DNA of 64,000 bases from JBBDJG01 sp040880005 (GTDB lineage Bacteria; Actinomycetota; Thermoleophilia; Solirubrobacterales; JBBDJG01), in the NCBI GenBank assembly GCA_040880005.1, contig JBBDJG010000034.1, positions 1-64,000 on the forward strand, read 5' to 3'. Of the stretch, positions 49,636 to 58,940 are shown one piece after another (the stretch's first letter is position 1; the number at the start of each line of letters is the position of its first letter). The notes beneath the pieces were generated by a model. It saw only the letters and a program-made list of their open reading frames with translations. It had not been told where the DNA came from and did not search any database. A program made the translations under genes and the position numbers.

Positions 49636-51048
49636 GTGCCCACAACGATGTTCGAGAAGATCTGGCAGACCCATGAGGTGCGTCCGCCTGAGAGCGAAGG
49701 TGGCGCCTCGCTGCTGTATATCGATCTTCACCTCGTGCACGAGGTCACTTCGGCGCAGGCGTTCGAGGGGCTGCGCCAGGCAGAGCGCAAGGTGCGCCGA
49801 CCCGAGCGCACGCTCGCGACCGTGGATCACAACGTTCCAACCGACCCGGCCGAGCGCACGGGCCTAGACGCGATTCGCGACGGACTTTCGCGCAAGCAGG
49901 TGGCGACCCTGGAAGCAAACTGCGAGCAGTTCGGCGTGCCGCTCTACGGGATGACCAGTCGTCGCCAGGGCATCGTGCACATCATCGGGCCGGAGCTTGG
50001 CCTCACTCAGCCGGGGTTGACGATCGTGTGCGGCGACTCCCACACATCGACACACGGCGCCTTCGGCGCGCTGGCGGTTGGAGTCGGCACGTCCGAGGTC
50101 GAGCATGTGCTGGCCACTCAGACACTCCCGCAGACCAAGCCCAAGACGATGCGCATCAACTACGCCGGCGAGCCCGGATTCGGCATCACCGCAAAGGACC
50201 TGATCCTTGGCACGATCGGCCAGATCAGCGCGTCGGGCGCAGTCGGGTACGCGGTCGAATATGCCGGCCCGGCGATCGAGGCGCTCTCAATGGAGGGTCG
50301 CATGACCGTCTGCAACATGTCGATCGAGGCCGGCGCGCGGGCGGGCATAATCGCTCCAGACGACACCACGTTTGCCTACGTCGAGGGCAGGCCGGGCGCG
50401 CCGAACGCCTTCGAGGTGGCGGTCGAGCACTGGCGGGCGTTGCACACCGACGACGATGCCGCGTTCGATGCCGAGATCACGGTCGATGCGGCGGCGCTCG
50501 GCCCGCAGGTCACGTGGGGCACCAACCCCGGCCAAGTCGCATCGGTGACCGACGTCGTCCCCGATCCGTCGGCGCTCGAGGGTCCCGCGGATCGCGAGTC
50601 TGCCCAGCGCGCGCTCCAGTACATGGGGCTCGAGCCGGGCACGTCGATCGGCGAGATTGCCCTGGACCGCGTGTTCATCGGCTCCTGCACGAACTCACGC
50701 ATCGAGGACCTGCGCGCGGCCGCGGCGATGATCGGGGAGCGCAAGGTCGCCGCGAGCGTTCGCGCGATGGTAGTGCCTGGCTCGACACAGGTGAAAGCAC
50801 AGGCGGAGAGGGAGGGGCTGGACCGGCTCTTCAGGGCTGCCGGCTTCGAATGGCGCGAGGCAGGCTGCTCGATGTGCCTCGGGATGAACCCCGACATCCT
50901 TGCGCCGCAGGAGCGCTGTGCTTCGACCTCAAACCGCAATTTCGAGGGTCGCCAGGGCTTCGGTGGACGAACTCATCTCGTCAGTCCGCAGATGGCGGCG
51001 GCGGCGGCGATCGAGGGCCACTTCGTCGACATCAGGGAGTGGTCCTAA
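49636..51048 (+). CDS. leuC: 3-isopropylmalate dehydratase large subunit
   Basis: A 470-residue aconitase-superfamily protein. The Fe-S cysteines lie in FIGSCTNSRIEDLR and in CSMCLGMNPD. TIVCGDSHTSTHGAFG and the LATVDHNVPT start are typical. With LeuD it isomerises isopropylmalate and probably also citramalate from CimA. The GTG follows the regulator gene at once. Its TAA overlaps the leuD ATG. Confidence 0.96.
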   Translation: MPTTMFEKIWQTHEVRPPESEGGASLLYIDLHLVHEVTSAQAFEGLRQAERKVRRPERTLATVDHNVPTDPAERTGLDAIRDGLSRKQVATLEANCEQFGVPLYGMTSRRQGIVHIIGPELGLTQPGLTIVCGDSHTSTHGAFGALAVGVGTSEVEHVLATQTLPQTKPKTMRINYAGEPGFGITAKDLILGTIGQISASGAVGYAVEYAGPAIEALSMEGRMTVCNMSIEAGARAGIIAPDDTTFAYVEGRPGAPNAFEVAVEHWRALHTDDDAAFDAEITVDAAALGPQVTWGTNPGQVASVTDVVPDPSALEGPADRESAQRALQYMGLEPGTSIGEIALDRVFIGSCTNSRIEDLRAAAAMIGERKVAASVRAMVVPGSTQVKAQAEREGLDRLFRAAGFEWREAGCSMCLGMNPDILAPQERCASTSNRNFEGRQGFGGRTHLVSPQMAAAAAIEGHFVDIREWS

Positions 51049-51608
51049 TGCAGGCGGTGAGACAGGTGGCGGGCGGCGTCCACGTGCTCGACCGCGCCGA
51101 CGTCGACACCGACCAGATCATCCCGAAGCAGTTCCTCAAGCGCATCGAGCGCACCGGCTTCGGCGAGTTCCTGTTTCGCGACTGGCGCAGGGACGGCCTC
51201 GAGCTGGACCCCGAATGCCCGATCCTGGTGACGGGGCGCAACTTCGGCTGCGGGTCGTCGCGTGAGCATGCCGTCTGGGCGTTGCAGGACTTCGGCTTCG
51301 AAGTGGTCGTATCGTCCAGCTTCGCCGACATCTTCTACTCCAACTGCACCAAGAACGGAATGCTGCCGATCGTCTTGCCGGAGGATGAGGTACGAGCGCT
51401 GATGGCCGCGCGCGAGGCGCTCGTCGATCTGGAGCGCCAGATCATCCAGTTCGACGATCACGAGCTGACTTTCGACATTAGCGAGGGGATCAAGCAGCGG
51501 CTCCTGAAGGGTTTGGACGACATCTCTCTAACACTGGAGCACGAGGCCGACGTCGAGCGCTTCGAGTCCGAGCGTGAGCCGATCGGCTCCCTGACCACAT
51601 CGATCTAG
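51048..51608 (+). CDS. leuD: 3-isopropylmalate dehydratase small subunit
   Basis: A 186-residue swivel subunit. DVDTDQIIPKQFLKRIERTGFG, TGRNFGCGSSREHAVWAL and SSFADIFYSNCTKNG are signatures of LeuD. The ATG overlaps the leuC stop (TAATG); the longer upstream frame is not used. Confidence 0.96.
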   Translation: MQAVRQVAGGVHVLDRADVDTDQIIPKQFLKRIERTGFGEFLFRDWRRDGLELDPECPILVTGRNFGCGSSREHAVWALQDFGFEVVVSSSFADIFYSNCTKNGMLPIVLPEDEVRALMAAREALVDLERQIIQFDDHELTFDISEGIKQRLLKGLDDISLTLEHEADVERFESEREPIGSLTTSI

Positions 51609-51622
51609 GAGCATGCGAGTAG

Positions 51623-52081
51623 ATGGCAGAGCAACAGCAAGCGCCGCCTCCGACCCCGCCGGGTCAATCGCCGGATGACCGCCTCGACAAGCTGACCTTT
51701 TGGTCGCGCTTCGCCGCCGCCGTGGCGGTGCTGGCGGCAATCGCAGCCGTGATCGCGATCGTTGCCGCGATCAGGGCCGATGACAACGAGACAACCTCGG
51801 CCAACGACGCCGCGGCGCAGCTCTCCGCGCTGCGCACCGACGTGGACGCGCTGAAAAAGTCCGTCCAGAGCACAACGGAAGCTTCGACTCAAGCCACCGA
51901 TGAGATCAAGTCACTGCGTGATCGCGTCGCCAAGGCGGAACGGACATCATCGAAGCTCGAGACCGACGTGAAGCAGAACACGGACGACATCGCCTCGCTA
52001 GAGACCGAAGTGCAGGATCTGACCGACCGGGTGGACCAGCTCCAGAAGGCCCAGGAAAAGGACGCCTCCGGCGGCAAGTAG
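51623..52081 (+). CDS. single-pass membrane coiled-coil protein
   Basis: A 152-residue protein. A Pro/Gln-rich N-terminus (1-20) and a transmembrane helix (AAAVAVLAAIAAVIAIVAAI, ~30-50) are followed by a ~90-residue coiled coil with heptads (LRTDVDALKKSVQS, LETDVKQNTDDIASLETEV). No family is recognised. It sits 14 bp after leuD, and leuB starts right after its stop, an odd position inside a biosynthetic operon. Confidence 0.75.
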   Translation: MAEQQQAPPPTPPGQSPDDRLDKLTFWSRFAAAVAVLAAIAAVIAIVAAIRADDNETTSANDAAAQLSALRTDVDALKKSVQSTTEASTQATDEIKSLRDRVAKAERTSSKLETDVKQNTDDIASLETEVQDLTDRVDQLQKAQEKDASGGK

Positions 52082-53215
52082 ATGGGTCGGTCGCCGGCGC
52101 GCTCGTTCGAGATCGCAGCCCTGCCGGGTGACGGCATCGGGCCGGAGGTCGTCCTGGCTGCGCGACTCCTGCTGGACGCGATAGCCGAGCGTTCGGGGGT
52201 GAGCTTCAACGTCAGGGAGTTCCCCGTCGGCGGCAACTCGATCGACGAGCACGGAACGCCGCTGCTGCCGGAGGTGCTCGAGGCCGCCCGCTCGAGCGAC
52301 GCCGTGTTGCTGGGTGCGGTTGGCGGGCCGAAGTGGGACACGACCGATCCCGACGCGCCACGCCCCGAGCAGGGACTGCTCGGCCTGCGCAAGGGGCTGG
52401 AGCTGTTCGCGAATCTGCGGCCGGTGCGCGTTGTGAGAGCGCTCGAGGACGCGAGCCCGCTGAAGTCGCGTCTCGTCCGGGGCGCGGACTTCGTGGTCGT
52501 GAGGGAGCTGACCGGCGGGATCTACTTTGGCGATCGGGGCCGCTCCGGCGACGTCGCCCACGACACCTGCGTGTACTCCGTTGCCGAGGTCGAGCGGATA
52601 GCGCGCCTGGCTTTTCGCACGGCCGAGGCGCCCTCACGGTCGGGCCGGGTCACCTCGGTGGACAAGGCCAACATCCTCGAGACGTCGCGGCTCTGGCGCG
52701 AGACGGTCGAATCGATCGCAAAGGAGTTTCCGGCAGTGACGCTCGAGCACATGCTGGTCGACAACGCCGCCATGCAGCTCGTCGCGCGCCCGGGTGACTT
52801 CGACGTGCTGCTGACCGAGAACATGTTCGGCGACATCCTCTCCGACGAGGCGGCGATGATCGCGGGCTCGATCGGACTGCTGGCCTCGGCAAGCCTCGGT
52901 GCCGCCGGCCCCGGGCTGTTCGAGCCCGTGCACGGCTCGGCGCCGGACATAGCCGGTCAGGGGATCGCGAACCCGCTTGCGACGTTTGGCTCGGTTGCCT
53001 TGATGCTGCGACACTCCCTCGACATGGACGATGACGCAGCGGCGGTAGAATCGGCGGTTGACCGGGTGCTGGAGCGGGGCCTGAGGACCCCCGATCTTGC
53101 CGGCGGCGCTGCCTCTGAGGCGGTTGTGAAGACCGAGCAGATGGCGGACGCGGTGATCGCGGAGCTCAAGTCCCCGGCCGCGACGACGAAGGAAGTAGGG
53201 CAGAGCGCGTCATGA
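52082..53215 (+). CDS. leuB: 3-isopropylmalate dehydrogenase
   Basis: A 377-residue beta-decarboxylating dehydrogenase. ALPGDGIGPEV opens the protein. LLGAVGGPKWD, the ELTGGIYFGDRG segment, and NMFGDILSDEAAMI with FEPVHGSAPDIAG are typical. It also probably acts on methylmalate in the citramalate route. ilvE overlaps its stop by 4 bp. Confidence 0.96.
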   Translation: MGRSPARSFEIAALPGDGIGPEVVLAARLLLDAIAERSGVSFNVREFPVGGNSIDEHGTPLLPEVLEAARSSDAVLLGAVGGPKWDTTDPDAPRPEQGLLGLRKGLELFANLRPVRVVRALEDASPLKSRLVRGADFVVVRELTGGIYFGDRGRSGDVAHDTCVYSVAEVERIARLAFRTAEAPSRSGRVTSVDKANILETSRLWRETVESIAKEFPAVTLEHMLVDNAAMQLVARPGDFDVLLTENMFGDILSDEAAMIAGSIGLLASASLGAAGPGLFEPVHGSAPDIAGQGIANPLATFGSVALMLRHSLDMDDDAAAVESAVDRVLERGLRTPDLAGGAASEAVVKTEQMADAVIAELKSPAATTKEVGQSAS

Positions 53216-54195
53216 ACGAAGCCGAGTTCATCTGGATGAACGGAGAGGTCGTCCGCTGGGAGGACGCGAAGGTGCACGTCCTCACTCACGGACTGCACTA
53301 CGGAACCGGCGTGTTCGAGGGTGAGCGAGCGTACGCGACCGAGCGCGGCACAGCCGTCTTCCGTCACAAGGACCACCTCGAGCGCCTGCACTCGTCCGGC
53401 AAGATGTACTACATGAAGATTCCCTACTCGGTCGAGGAGCTGCGCCAGGCGACCCACGACCTGATTCGCGCCAACAAGCTGACGAGCTGCTACATCCGGC
53501 CGATCGCGTTTCGCGGCTACGGCGAGATGGGGCTGTTCCCGCTCAACGCGCCGATCGACGTCACGATCGCGGTGTGGCCGTGGGGCGCCTACCTCGGCGA
53601 GGAGGGACAGAAGAACGGCATCCGCACCAAGGTCTCGTCGTGGCGCCGCATGTCCGCCTCGAGCTTCATACCGCAAGCGAAGGCCTCGGGCCAGTATCTC
53701 AACTCGATCCTGGCCAAGATCGAAAGCCACGCATCCGGCTACGAAGAGGCGATCATGCTCGACGAGCACGGCAACGTATCCGAGGGCTCGGGCGAGAACA
53801 TCTTTGTCGTGCGCGATGGGAGGATCTTCACTCCTCACACCGACAGTGCGATTCTCGACGGCATAACCGCGCGCTCGGTGATGCAGATAGCCGCCGACCT
53901 CGGGTTCGGCGTCGAGCAGCGCGAGATCGCGCGCGGTGAGCTGTACACGGCGGACGAAGTTTTTTTGACTGGAACGGCTGCCGAGATCGTGCCGGTGCGC
54001 GAGATCGACGATCACAGGGTCGGCCCGCCGGGCGAGCTGACACAGGCGATCCAGAAGGTGTTCTTCGAGGCGATCGCAGCCAAGCGCGACGAGTACCTGG
54101 AGTGGCTCGATTTCGTCGACCTGGGCGATGGATCGGGCGAGAAGGACCAGGGGCGCGGGGTCGATCAATCCCAGGAGGCCTCGGCCTCCGCATAG
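53212..54195 (+). CDS. ilvE: branched-chain amino acid aminotransferase
   Basis: A 327-residue fold-IV PLP enzyme. The start WMNGEVVRWEDAKVHVLTHGLHYG is typical. The PLP lysine is in ASGQYLNSILAKIES-type context, and EGSGENIFVVRDG and TGTAAEIVPV follow. A short extension (DGSGEKDQGRGVDQSQE) closes the protein. The ATG overlaps leuB (ATGA). Confidence 0.95.
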   Translation: MNEAEFIWMNGEVVRWEDAKVHVLTHGLHYGTGVFEGERAYATERGTAVFRHKDHLERLHSSGKMYYMKIPYSVEELRQATHDLIRANKLTSCYIRPIAFRGYGEMGLFPLNAPIDVTIAVWPWGAYLGEEGQKNGIRTKVSSWRRMSASSFIPQAKASGQYLNSILAKIESHASGYEEAIMLDEHGNVSEGSGENIFVVRDGRIFTPHTDSAILDGITARSVMQIAADLGFGVEQREIARGELYTADEVFLTGTAAEIVPVREIDDHRVGPPGELTQAIQKVFFEAIAAKRDEYLEWLDFVDLGDGSGEKDQGRGVDQSQEASASA

Positions 54196-54237
54196 GCTTC
54201 CGCCTAGCGCGGTCGCCGGGCGAGTATCCTGGAGGCC

Positions 54238-54306
54238 ATGGCCATGCACGCCTTTTCGCTGGACATTCACCTGATCGGGGCGCGAATTACGCGCGCGGCG
54301 CGCTGA
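54238..54306 (+). CDS. possible leader peptide ahead of cimA
   Basis: A 22-residue ORF (MAMHAFSLDIHLIGARITR, then AAR) beginning 7 nt after TATCCT, a good leaderless -10. It contains three isoleucines and two leucines near its middle. It lies 68 bp before cimA. It resembles a leader peptide but has no run of Ile codons, so the case is weak. Confidence 0.35.
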   Translation: MAMHAFSLDIHLIGARITRAAR

Positions 54307-54374
54307 ATCTGGCGTTCTCGAAGCGCCCGGCACGTCGCCGCCCAGATCCGGTCCAGCAAGCAGAAAGGCACGCA

Positions 54375-55943
54375 GTGAGTAGACAGATCCATCTATACGA
54401 CACGACGCTTCGCGATGGCATGCAGGGCGAGGGCATGTCGCTATCGGCGGCCGAGAAGCTGCGCGTCGCCCACGCGCTCGATCAGCTCGGCCTGCACTTC
54501 ATAGAGGCGGGCTTTCCCAGCTCCAACCCCAAGGAGGCGGAGCTGTTCGCCCTGCTGGATGGCGAACACTTCGATCGCGCTGAGGTTTGCGCGTTTGGCA
54601 TGACCCGGAGGCGTGGCGTCGATGCCGCCCAAGACGAGGCGTTGCAGCTGCTGGCGGGGTCCTTCGCGCCGATATGCACGCTCGTGGGCAAGACGTGGAA
54701 GCTGCATCTCGAGAAGGTGATCCGCGCCGAGCCCAGCGAGAACCTCGAGATCATCGCCGACTCGATCTCATACCTGGTCGGGCAAGGCAAGCGGGTTTTC
54801 TACGACGCCGAGCACTTCTTCGACGCCTACCGCGATGACCCTCAGTATTCGCTTCGCTGCCTGTCGGCCGCGGTCGAAGCGGGCGCCGAGTACGTGGTGC
54901 TGTGCGATACCAATGGCTCGAGTCTGCCCAACCAGATCTACGTGGCGACCGAGGCTGTCGCGAGCGAGTTCGGAGGGGAGCGCGTCGGAATACACGCCCA
55001 CAACGATGCCGAAGTGGGTGTCGCCAACTCGCTCGTCGCAGTGCAAGCAGGCGCATCGCAGGTGCAGGGAACGATCAACGGAGTCGGGGAGCGTTGCGGC
55101 AATGCGAACCTTGTATCGATCCTGCCCGCGCTCCAGTTGAAGCTCGGCTACAGCTGCGTTACGGCCGAGCAGCTTGCGTCTCTCACAAAGGTCGCACACT
55201 ACGTCGACGAGCTACTCAATCTGACGCCCGATCCCAACCAAGCCTATGTGGGGCGCAACGCGTTTGCGCACAAAGGGGGAATGCACGTGGCGGGGGTCAG
55301 GGCCGACTCGCGCACCTTCGAGCACATCGAGCCGCAGCAGGTCGGCAACCGCCAGGAGGTGCTGGTGTCGGAGTTGTCGGGGAAGGGCACGGTGCTGGAG
55401 CGGGCAGAGCAGGCGGGCGTCGCGCTCGACGCCGACGCGGCCCAACGGGCGATCGATCGTGTCAAGGAGCTGGAGCACCACGGCTACCATTTCGAGGCCG
55501 CGGACGCTTCGTTCGACCTACTGTTGCGGCATGAGTCCGGCGACTACGAGCCGCTCTTTCGCCTCGAGAGTTTCCGCGTCGTGACCGACAAGCGCGAGGA
55601 CGGCAAGGTCCAGACCGAGGCGACGATCAAGGTCTGGGCCAAGGGCGAGCGCTTCATCAGCACGGCGGAGGGCAACGGCCCTGTCAACGCCCTCGACCGC
55701 GCCCTGCGGGATGCGATCGGCGAGTTGTATCCACGCCTGCGCGACGTCGAGCTGGTCAACTACAAGGTGCGCATCGTCGATGAGCACAAGGGCACTGCGG
55801 CGGTCACGCGAGTGCTGATCGACGCCTCCGACGGCGATCGGACGTGGGGCACGATCGGGGTGTCGGAGAACATCATCGAGGCGAGCTGGGAGGCACTCGT
55901 GGACTCGATCGAATACGCGATGCAGCCAGGCAGGGATACGTGA
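54375..55943 (+). CDS. cimA: (R)-citramalate synthase
   Basis: A 522-residue LeuA relative. LYDTTLRDGMQGEGMSLS is the CimA form of the HMGL start (GMQGEG instead of GEQSPG). HAHNDAEVGVANSLVAV, NGVGERCGNANL and NAFAHKGGMHVAGV follow, and a C-terminal regulatory domain is present. It makes citramalate from pyruvate and acetyl-CoA for isoleucine. The GTG at 54375 has AGAAAGG upstream. Its TGA overlaps the DegT gene start (GTGA). Confidence 0.93.
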   Translation: MSRQIHLYDTTLRDGMQGEGMSLSAAEKLRVAHALDQLGLHFIEAGFPSSNPKEAELFALLDGEHFDRAEVCAFGMTRRRGVDAAQDEALQLLAGSFAPICTLVGKTWKLHLEKVIRAEPSENLEIIADSISYLVGQGKRVFYDAEHFFDAYRDDPQYSLRCLSAAVEAGAEYVVLCDTNGSSLPNQIYVATEAVASEFGGERVGIHAHNDAEVGVANSLVAVQAGASQVQGTINGVGERCGNANLVSILPALQLKLGYSCVTAEQLASLTKVAHYVDELLNLTPDPNQAYVGRNAFAHKGGMHVAGVRADSRTFEHIEPQQVGNRQEVLVSELSGKGTVLERAEQAGVALDADAAQRAIDRVKELEHHGYHFEAADASFDLLLRHESGDYEPLFRLESFRVVTDKREDGKVQTEATIKVWAKGERFISTAEGNGPVNALDRALRDAIGELYPRLRDVELVNYKVRIVDEHKGTAAVTRVLIDASDGDRTWGTIGVSENIIEASWEALVDSIEYAMQPGRDT

Positions 55944-57073
55944 CCATCGGCACCGAGATACCGCTTGCACGCCCGGAGATAGGGGAGCGCGAGCAGCAGC
56001 TCGTGGCGGAGGTGCTGGCCTCGGGCAGGCTCTCGCTTGGCCCGATGCTCGAGCGCTTCGAGCGCGAGTTCGCGTCGTTCGTCGGATGTGAGCAGGCAAT
56101 CGCGACCTCGAGCGGGACGGCAGCGCTTCACCTGGCCGTGCGCGCGGAGGAGTGGGGGGCGGGAGACGAGGTTCTGACGAGTCCGTTCAGCTTCATCGCG
56201 TCCGCAAACTGCCTGCTCTACGAGGGGGTCGATACGGTGTTCTGCGATGTCGATCCGCGCACGCTCAACATCGACCCGCAAGCGGCGGAGGCGGCCGTTA
56301 CGGAACGCACCGCCGGCATATTGGCGGTGGACATCTTCGGCTATCCAGCCGACCTGCCTGCGCTCACGGCACTCACGCGGCGGCAAGGTTTCGGTCTCGT
56401 CGAGGACGCCTGCGAGGCGCTCGGCGCCGTCGATGCCGAGGGCGTCGCGGTCGGATCACGCTCGCACATGACGGCGTTCGGCTTCTACGCCAACAAGCAG
56501 CTAACCACCGGCGAAGGTGGAATGCTGACGGGTGGCGATCAGCGACAGCGTATCCAGGCCGCGAGCGAGCGTAACCAGGGTCGCGCGACCGACATGAGCT
56601 GGGTCGAGCACGATCGGCTCGGTTTCAACTACCGGCTGGGAGATGTCGCCGCGGCGATTGGAGTCGCGCAGCTCGAGCGCCTCGCCGACACTCTGGCTCG
56701 CCGCGAGGCGGTCGCCCAGGCGTATCGCCAGGCTCTGGAAGGCATCGAGGGGCTGGATCTCCTCTGCCCGAACGAAGGCGACGAGCGCCGCAGTTGGTTC
56801 GTCTTCGTCGTGCAGCTTCCGGACGGGACCGACCGCGACGGCGTCATGGATGGCCTGCGCGAGCGGGGGGTGGCCTCGAAGTCCTACTTCCCGTGCATCC
56901 ACACTCAGCCGCTATACAGGGAGCGCTTCGGCTTCCGTGGCGGAGAGTTCCCGGTCGCGGAGCGCGCCGCCGCCCGCTGCCTGGCGCTGCCCTTCTTCCC
57001 GGGGATGGAGGAGGCTCAGGTGCACGAGGTGGCCTCGGCCTTGCGTGGCGTTCTGGACCTTGCCGGGAGCTAA
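55940..57073 (+). CDS. DegT/DnrJ/EryC1/StrS-family aminotransferase
   Basis: A 377-residue fold-I PLP enzyme of the sugar-aminotransferase family. IPLARPEIGEREQQLVAEVLASG is the typical start. ATSSGTAALHLA binds PLP phosphate, and the PLP lysine is in GFYANKQLTTGEGGM. RRSWFVFVVQLP closes the core. These enzymes usually aminate NDP-sugars. The GTG overlaps the cimA stop, so it is translated with a branched-chain amino-acid gene, an unexpected context. Confidence 0.88.
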   Translation: MTIGTEIPLARPEIGEREQQLVAEVLASGRLSLGPMLERFEREFASFVGCEQAIATSSGTAALHLAVRAEEWGAGDEVLTSPFSFIASANCLLYEGVDTVFCDVDPRTLNIDPQAAEAAVTERTAGILAVDIFGYPADLPALTALTRRQGFGLVEDACEALGAVDAEGVAVGSRSHMTAFGFYANKQLTTGEGGMLTGGDQRQRIQAASERNQGRATDMSWVEHDRLGFNYRLGDVAAAIGVAQLERLADTLARREAVAQAYRQALEGIEGLDLLCPNEGDERRSWFVFVVQLPDGTDRDGVMDGLRERGVASKSYFPCIHTQPLYRERFGFRGGEFPVAERAAARCLALPFFPGMEEAQVHEVASALRGVLDLAGS

Positions 57074-57112
57074 ACAGTCGGGTGTAGGGTGCCGATGGAA
57101 AAATGTTGAGGA

Positions 57113-57161
57113 GGCGGCCGCTAGGCCGACTCTCGGGACTTGAGGTGGCGGCGAAGCCGCC
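57113..57161. repeat. two-hairpin GGCGAAGCC repeat, copy 2
   Basis: GGCGGCCGC, a short centre with CTCGGGACT, TGAGGT, then GGCGGCGAAGCCGCC. It aligns with 38513-38564. It lies just upstream of the small membrane protein gene at 57176. Confidence 0.55.
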
Positions 57162-57175
57162 GATATACGACAGTG

Positions 57176-57511
57176 GTGTCCGAACCTCGTAAGCGCAGCG
57201 GCAGGACCCTGGGCGTGGCCGGCGTCGCGGCTGCTATCGCCTGTCCGATCCTGATCTGGCACGACTTGATCGATCGGCTCGTGAGCAGCTTCAGCCTCGA
57301 TCCGGCGTACCTCTTGACGGCCTGGACCGGCTTTGCCCTGATGGCCGTGGGCGTGCTCGCGGTCCTGCCGGTTGCCCTGACGGCGGGCGGCAATCCCGCC
57401 GGGCGCTTTCATCCGCGTCGCCGCAACACGCTGGCCGGCTGGGGCGCGAGCTTTTACTTGATGGGGCTCGGGCTGGTCGTACAGCTCGGGGCGATCGCGG
57501 CCAACTTCTGA
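57176..57511 (+). CDS. small hypothetical membrane protein
   Basis: About 111 residues with three hydrophobic helices (VAGVAAAIACPILIW; LTAWTGFALMAVGVLAVLPVAL; FYLMGLGLVVQLGAIAA) and an Arg-rich loop (GRFHPRRRN). The start is GTG 57176 or the adjacent GTG 57173. No family is recognised. argH follows 33 bp later. Confidence 0.6.
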   Translation: MSEPRKRSGRTLGVAGVAAAIACPILIWHDLIDRLVSSFSLDPAYLLTAWTGFALMAVGVLAVLPVALTAGGNPAGRFHPRRRNTLAGWGASFYLMGLGLVVQLGAIAANF

Positions 57512-57531
57512 TCGACAGCAGCCCGGGGTCC

Positions 57532-57537
57532 TAAACT
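57532..57537 (+). promoter_or_regulatory. -10 box of a leaderless argH promoter
   Basis: TAAACT, 7 nt, then the argH ATG; no Shine-Dalgarno sequence. Confidence 0.5.
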
Positions 57538-57544
57538 TCGTCGC

Positions 57545-58915
57545 ATGTCCAGATTCAAGGATTCTGCCGACCCCGTTTTCCAGCGGCTCAATTCGTCGCT
57601 CGCATTCGATCGCCGGCTTGCTCCCTACGACGTAACCCAGTCCAAGGCCCACGTGCGAATGCTCGGTGGGGCCGGGGTCCTCGAGGACTCGGAGGTCGGC
57701 ACGCTGATCGATGGGCTCGACCGGGTCGGGGCCGAGCTGGAAGGCGGCTCTTTCGGATTCGAGCAATCGGACGAGGACATCCACATGGCGATCGAGCGGC
57801 GCTTGACCGAGATCGTCGGGCCGGTGGGCGGCAAGCTGCACACGGCCAGGTCTCGCAACGACCAGGTGGCAACCGACGTCGCGCTGTACGTGCGTGACCA
57901 CGCGGGACGCGCGCGCGCTCTGCTCAAAGACCTGATGGGCGTGGTGATCGACCTGGCAGAGCGTCATGCCGACTGGCCGATCCCCGGCTATACCCACCTT
58001 CAGCGTGCCCAGCCCGTCTACCTGTCGCATCACCTGCTCGCCTATTTCTGGATGTTCGACCGCGACTTGGCGAGGTTCGGCCAGTGCTACGACGCCACCG
58101 CCGATCTGCCGCTCGGCGCGGGAGCGCTGGCGGGAGTCAACTGGAACACGTCGCGCGTCGCGATCGCGCGGGAGCTGGGCTTCGACGGAGTCTGCGAAAA
58201 CTCGCTCGACGCCGTTTCAAATCGTGACTACGCGCTCGACTACCTGCACGCTGCGGCGGTCTGCGCGATGCACCTCTCGAGGCTAGGCGCCGAGATCGTG
58301 CTGTGGTCCAGCACGGAATTTGGTTTCCTGGAGCTGGGCGACGCATTTACCTCGGGCTCGAGCATCATGCCGCAGAAGAAGAATCCGGACGCAGCGGAGC
58401 TGCTGCGGGCGAAAGCGCCGCGCGTCGCGTCTCATTACGTGGCGCTATTGGGAGTCATGCACGGGTTGCCGCTTGCCTACAACAAGGACATGCAGGAGGA
58501 CAAAGAGCACCTGTTCGATTCGGCCGACACGATCGAGCTGTGCCTCGAGGCCACGGCAGGGATGCTGCGCACGGCTCAGTTCAACCGAAAGCGGCTCGAA
58601 GCGGCATCCTCGGATGAGTTCTTGGCGGCCACGGACGTGGCGGATCTATTGGTGCGCAAAGGAGTGCCGTTCCGCGAGTCGCACGCAGTCGTCGCGGGGC
58701 TGGTGCGCCGCGCCCTGGAACAGGACAAGAGCCTGTCGGGGCTCACCCGTGACGAACTGGCACAGTTCTCCGACGTGCTCGACGACGAGTACTACGAAGT
58801 CCTTGCGAGCAGCTCGTGGCTCGAGTCGAAGGTTTCCGAGGGTGGTACGTCCTCGGCGCGAGTACGCGATCAGCTCCAGTGCGCACGGGAGGTGCTGGCC
58901 GAGGTGGAGGTGTAG
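57545..58915 (+). CDS. argH: argininosuccinate lyase
   Basis: A 456-residue fumarase-superfamily enzyme, the last step of arginine synthesis. TARSRNDQVATD, YTHLQRAQPV and the flexible signature loop GSSIMPQKKNPD (catalytic Ser) are all present. No other arginine gene is in the window. Confidence 0.96.
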   Translation: MSRFKDSADPVFQRLNSSLAFDRRLAPYDVTQSKAHVRMLGGAGVLEDSEVGTLIDGLDRVGAELEGGSFGFEQSDEDIHMAIERRLTEIVGPVGGKLHTARSRNDQVATDVALYVRDHAGRARALLKDLMGVVIDLAERHADWPIPGYTHLQRAQPVYLSHHLLAYFWMFDRDLARFGQCYDATADLPLGAGALAGVNWNTSRVAIARELGFDGVCENSLDAVSNRDYALDYLHAAAVCAMHLSRLGAEIVLWSSTEFGFLELGDAFTSGSSIMPQKKNPDAAELLRAKAPRVASHYVALLGVMHGLPLAYNKDMQEDKEHLFDSADTIELCLEATAGMLRTAQFNRKRLEAASSDEFLAATDVADLLVRKGVPFRESHAVVAGLVRRALEQDKSLSGLTRDELAQFSDVLDDEYYEVLASSSWLESKVSEGGTSSARVRDQLQCAREVLAEVEV

Positions 58916-58940
58916 GGAGATCGCCAAGCGCGAACCCCGC

